In this document: positions 7,856 through 10,067 of the stretch, in pieces
Position numbering within the stretch: position 1 is the first letter of the stretch
Layout of the letters: each line of letters begins with the position of its first letter
Source: Desulfoprunum sp.
GTDB taxonomy: Bacteria; Desulfobacterota; Desulfobulbia; Desulfobulbales; Desulfocapsaceae
Direction: 5' to 3'
Assembly (NCBI GenBank): GCA_030696435.1
Contig: JAUYSF010000209.1
Span: 1-10,067 of the forward strand
DNA: 10,067 nt
Notes under the pieces: generated by a model
Told to the model about the DNA's origin: nothing
The model's database searches: none
What the model saw: only the letters and a program-made list of their open reading frames with translations
Position numbers and translations under genes: made by a program

Positions 7856-9664
7856 TTACGCCACTACGAAAAAGTCTGCAGATGTAATTGCCGGTTTGGT
7901 GGTCAGGGTGGCGAACTGCACAGCAACGCCTGCACCATTGGCATCCGCGTCATAGAGAAGGGCTCCTGAGGTGGTGTTGTAGAGGACGTAATCATTGGCA
8001 TCCGCCGCCGTACCCGTTGCCGATGATCTGAACAGACCGGCATTCAATGTTCCGAGGGTTGTCAGTTTGGCGAAGATGGTCTTGTCAAGACTAATGGTAT
8101 CGGCCGCAGCATTGAAGTCAGTGATGATGTCCTTGTTTGTGGTGGCATTCAAGGCAGTATTAAACACAAAGTTATCCGAGCCGGCTCCGCCAACCAAATG
8201 ATCGTTGCCGGTGCCACCAAAGAGGTAGTCGTTACCGGTGCTACCGAGGAGAATATTTACTGCAGAGTTGCCGACCAGGGTATTGGCAAGTGCATTGCCT
8301 ACACCGTTGATCGCCGCAGTACCGATCAGAGTCAATCTCTCAAGATTTGCCCCAAGGCTATGGCTGACAGAAGAAATTACGGTATCAATTTCAGTTACAA
8401 TGGGGCTTGTTTCCGAGATAACATCACTTGCATTATCAACAGAATAGGTATCGTTGCCCAGACCTCCGATCATGGTGTCGCTGCCGGCACCACCGTTGAG
8501 AATGTTTGCGGCAGAGTTGCCGACCAGGGTATTTGCAAGTGCATTGCCTACACCGTTGATCGCCGCAGTACCGAACAGAGTCAATTTCTCAAGATTTGCC
8601 CCTAGGCTATGGCTGACAGAAGAAAATACGGTATCAATTTCAGTTACAATGGAGCTTATTTCCGAGATAACATCACTTGCACTATCAACATAATAGGTAT
8701 CGTTGCCCAGACCACCAATCATGGTGTCGAGGCCGGCTCCACCATTGAGAATGTTTGCGGCTGCGTCTCCAATCAGTATATCGTTAAAATTCGAGCCCGT
8801 CAGATTCTCAATGCCCACCAGGGTGTCGTTGCCTGCCCCTCCTGTAGCCTGTGATGTGGTTGTATTGAGGTTGACGCTCACTGCAGTGGTCGCCGTGTTG
8901 TAAAAAGCACCGTCTGTACCACTCCCTCCATTTAGAGTGTCATCACCTGCGTCGCCAAAGAGACGGTCACTGCCGTTGTGACCATAGATTTCATCGCTCC
9001 CGCCGTTACCGTAGAGAATATCGTTGCCATTAAAACCGTAGAACTGGTTGGCTCCATCGTTGCCGGTTAGAGTATCATCATAATTGCTGCCCCAAATATT
9101 TTCGATGGATACCAGGGTGTCGGTGCCATCACCGCCCGTGTTTTGGGCTGCCGGGTTGAGAAGGCTGACGGTCACCCCAGCGGTTGCATAAAAGTAACTC
9201 ACCTTATCTGCGCCAGTCCCTCCGCTCAAATAATCATTGCCACTGCCGACATTGAGGTAATCACTGCCATCGCCACCATAGATGAAATCGCTCCCGCCGT
9301 TACCGTAGAGAGCATCGTCGCCATCATAACCGAGGAGCCAGTTGACTCCATCGTTGCCTCTTAGAGTATCGCCATAATCGCTGCCCCCAATATCTTCGAT
9401 GGCTACCAGGGTGTCGGTGCCGTCACCGCCCGTGTTTTGGGCTGTCGTGATGAGAAGGCTGACGGTCACCCCAGCAGTTGCGAATAAGTAACTCGCCCTA
9501 TCTGTGCCAGTCCCTCCGCTCAAATAATCATTGCCACTGCCGCCATAAAGGTAATCATCGTCCTCCAGACCGTACAGAGAGTCGTCGCCTCCATAACCAT
9601 AGATTGATTCCCAGGAGCTTGTGCCAAAAAGAATGTTATCATTGTCATCACCATAAATTGCCAT
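7856..9664 (-). CDS. RTX calcium-binding repeat protein, probable type I secretion substrate
   Basis: The 602 residues are dominated by glycine/aspartate nonapeptides of the GGxGxDxUx type (GGSGNDYLSGG, YGNGGSD, GGAGSDTMIGGLGNDT), which fold as a Ca2+-binding beta roll outside the cell. Three units with a 98-residue period start at residues 43, 141 and 239. Two nearly identical 83-residue units follow (304-386, 387-469), each with the DTxxSSVSHSLGANLExLTL strand block. Residues 470-530 are a last RTX block ending in DNFVFNTALN and DIITDFNAAADTISLD. The C-terminal ~70 residues end in SADFFVVA, an acidic residue followed by hydrophobics, typical of type I secretion signals. There is no N-terminal signal peptide and no enzymatic domain, so it may be a surface or matrix protein. 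The ATG at 9662-9664 has AAGGGGG (plus 9671-9677) six bases upstream. No ABC exporter or membrane fusion gene lies in the window. Confidence 0.92.
   Translation of the reverse strand: MAIYGDDNDNILFGTSSWESIYGYGGDDSLYGLEDDDYLYGGSGNDYLSGGTGTDRASYLFATAGVTVSLLITTAQNTGGDGTDTLVAIEDIGGSDYGDTLRGNDGVNWLLGYDGDDALYGNGGSDFIYGGDGSDYLNVGSGNDYLSGGTGADKVSYFYATAGVTVSLLNPAAQNTGGDGTDTLVSIENIWGSNYDDTLTGNDGANQFYGFNGNDILYGNGGSDEIYGHNGSDRLFGDAGDDTLNGGSGTDGAFYNTATTAVSVNLNTTTSQATGGAGNDTLVGIENLTGSNFNDILIGDAAANILNGGAGLDTMIGGLGNDTYYVDSASDVISEISSIVTEIDTVFSSVSHSLGANLEKLTLFGTAAINGVGNALANTLVGNSAANILNGGAGSDTMIGGLGNDTYSVDNASDVISETSPIVTEIDTVISSVSHSLGANLERLTLIGTAAINGVGNALANTLVGNSAVNILLGSTGNDYLFGGTGNDHLVGGAGSDNFVFNTALNATTNKDIITDFNAAADTISLDKTIFAKLTTLGTLNAGLFRSSATGTAADANDYVLYNTTSGALLYDADANGAGVAVQFATLTTKPAITSADFFVVA
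7861..7997. repeat. Long direct repeat, left copy (partner 9931-10067)
   Basis: 137 bp match 9931-10067 at an offset of 2070 bp, with only two mismatches (7877 and 7880). The run 7881-7997 is identical to 9951-10067 up to the window edge. It covers the secretion-signal coding end of both RTX genes. A weaker match continues across the stop codons and terminator hairpins and ends at the base of the hairpin. Confidence 0.95.
8258..8755 (-). repeat. Two tandem copies of a 249-bp (83-codon) repeat inside the RTX gene
   Basis: Copy one is 8507-8755 (residues 304-386) and copy two is 8258-8506 (387-469). By eye the plus-strand sequences differ at only about 15 positions, several of them silent. Each copy holds NILNGGAG-DTMIGGLGNDT, then V-TEIDTV-SSVSHSLGANLE and AAINGVGNALANTLVGNSA. 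The close match suggests a recent internal duplication or homogenisation. Confidence 0.85.
8756..9538 (-). repeat. 98-codon (294-bp) repeat series at the N-terminal side of the RTX gene
   Basis: Units start at residues 43, 141 and 239 (9245-9538, 8951-9244 and, shortened, 8756-8950). Each opens with a GNDYLSGG-like motif and continues with ATAGVTVSLL, QNTGGDGTDTLV-IE and a GS-Y-DTL-GNDG segment. Units one and two are clearly similar at the DNA level at an exact offset of 294 bp. The third is more diverged and lacks the final ~30 residues. Confidence 0.85.
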
Positions 9665-9777
9665 AATTTTCCCCCTTTTTTAATCGAAATTAGAATGTTC
9701 ACAACTTTTCACCGTTAGAATCGCGAGCGGAAAATTGTGCCCCAGAAAACACGATGCAGTTTGTTGATTGCAATAAG

Positions 9778-9816
9778 GCTATACAAAAACTTTGACCTTC
9801 TCCTCTTTTGACCTTC
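9778..9816 (-). promoter_or_regulatory. Candidate activator site and promoter of the RTX gene: 10-bp direct repeat next to a -10-like hexamer
   Basis: On the minus strand GAAGGTCAAA occurs twice (plus 9807-9816 and 9791-9800) with a 16-bp period. After seven bases (GTTTTTG) comes TATAGC (plus 9778-9783), about 115 bp upstream of the RTX start codon. There is no good -35 hexamer at the usual distance, which fits an activator-dependent promoter. The repeat is seen directly; the promoter role is inferred. Confidence 0.35.
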
Positions 9817-9870
9817 CGAAATACCATTGAGTCCCGCCGAGATTTCCCACAAAGACTCTCCCCCGCGAAC

Positions 9871-9907
9871 GCCCCTTAAACACGACAGATAAGGTGTTTA
9901 AGGGGGC
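9871..9907 (-). repeat. Terminator-like hairpin after the second RTX gene, U-tract lost
   Basis: The arms TGTTTAAGGGGGC and GCCCCTTAAACA are the same as in the terminator at 7795-7832 apart from one extra G in the right arm and a 12-base loop. On the minus strand the stem is followed by GTTCGCGGGG rather than a T-run, so it is unlikely to terminate efficiently. Confidence 0.7.
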
Positions 9908-9925
9908 AACTCCTGGCCTTATTGC

Positions 9926-10067
9926 TCACGCCACTACGAAAAAGTCAGCCGATGTAATTGCCGGTTTGGTGGTCAGGGTGGCGAACTGCACAGCAACGCC
10001 TGCACCATTGGCATCCGCGTCATAGAGAAGGGCTCCTGAGGTGGTGTTGTAGAGGACGTAATCATTG
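9926..10067 (-). CDS. Second RTX-family protein, C-terminal end only (5' part off the right edge)
   Basis: The minus-strand frame from the right edge to a TGA (9926-9928) encodes 46 complete residues, NDYVLYNTTSGALLYDADAN through to SADFFVVA. They are identical to the C-terminus of the complete RTX protein next door. The two coding sequences differ at two bases over 137 bp (9947 and 9950, both silent), and the stop codon differs (TGA here, TAA in the neighbour). The visible part is the type I secretion signal region, so the product is probably another exported RTX protein. The number and type of its repeats are outside the window. It lies 261 bp upstream of the first RTX gene on the same strand. 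With a damaged terminator between them, its transcript may read into that gene. Confidence 0.85.
   Translation of the reverse strand, partial: NDYVLYNTTSGALLYDADANGAGVAVQFATLTTKPAITSADFFVVA

Noticed and set aside
8198..8903. Several + strand frames with repeated sequence opposite the RTX gene
   Set aside because: They are mirror frames of the RTX repeats; their internal repetition comes from the sense-strand repeats.
8258..9538. CRISPR array
   Set aside because: The periodic repeats are 249 and 294 bp long, in frame, and encode RTX modules. There are no short repeat-spacer units.

Overview
The window reads as a chromosomal segment from a mid-GC bacterium. It is most likely a deltaproteobacterium of the Desulfobacterota, for example a Desulfobulbales-like sulfate reducer. 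This rests on family impressions: a complete selenocysteine elongation factor SelB, a cysteine-rich Mrp/NBP35 ATPase of the kind common in anaerobes, and a YcbL-like metallo-beta-lactamase-fold hydrolase, all in one block. No 16S rRNA or other decisive marker is present, so the assignment is an inference.

Left part (1-4115): a truncated tilS 3' end on the + strand runs head-on into selB, and the two genes overlap by 6 bp at their stop codons. Upstream of selB on the - strand lie an MBL-fold hydrolase gene, then an Mrp-type Fe-S carrier ATPase gene, then a previously unlisted 35-codon candidate small gene just 5' of mrp. A hairpin with a U-rich tail between mrp and the hydrolase gene probably ends the mrp transcript. 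This half is housekeeping: tRNA modification, Sec insertion, thiol/glyoxalase-type hydrolysis and Fe-S cluster handling.

Middle (4116-7855): a single large + strand gene encodes a MalT-type STAND ATPase regulator. Its C-terminus carries a winged helix plus a bacterial transcriptional activator domain (BTAD) instead of the usual LuxR helix-turn-helix. A 349-bp gap follows, with several hairpins and no convincing gene.

Right part (7784-10067): on the - strand there are two tandem genes for RTX calcium-binding proteins, probably exported by a type I system encoded elsewhere. The first is complete (602 aa, built from three 98-residue and two 83-residue repeat units) and is followed by a strong Rho-independent terminator. 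The second enters from the right edge. Its last 46 residues are identical to those of the first, and the hairpin after its stop codon is the same but has lost its U-tract. A 10-bp direct repeat sits seven bases upstream of a -10-like hexamer in front of the complete RTX gene. This arrangement resembles binding sites of BTAD/SARP activators, so the large regulator may control these RTX genes. That link is inference only.
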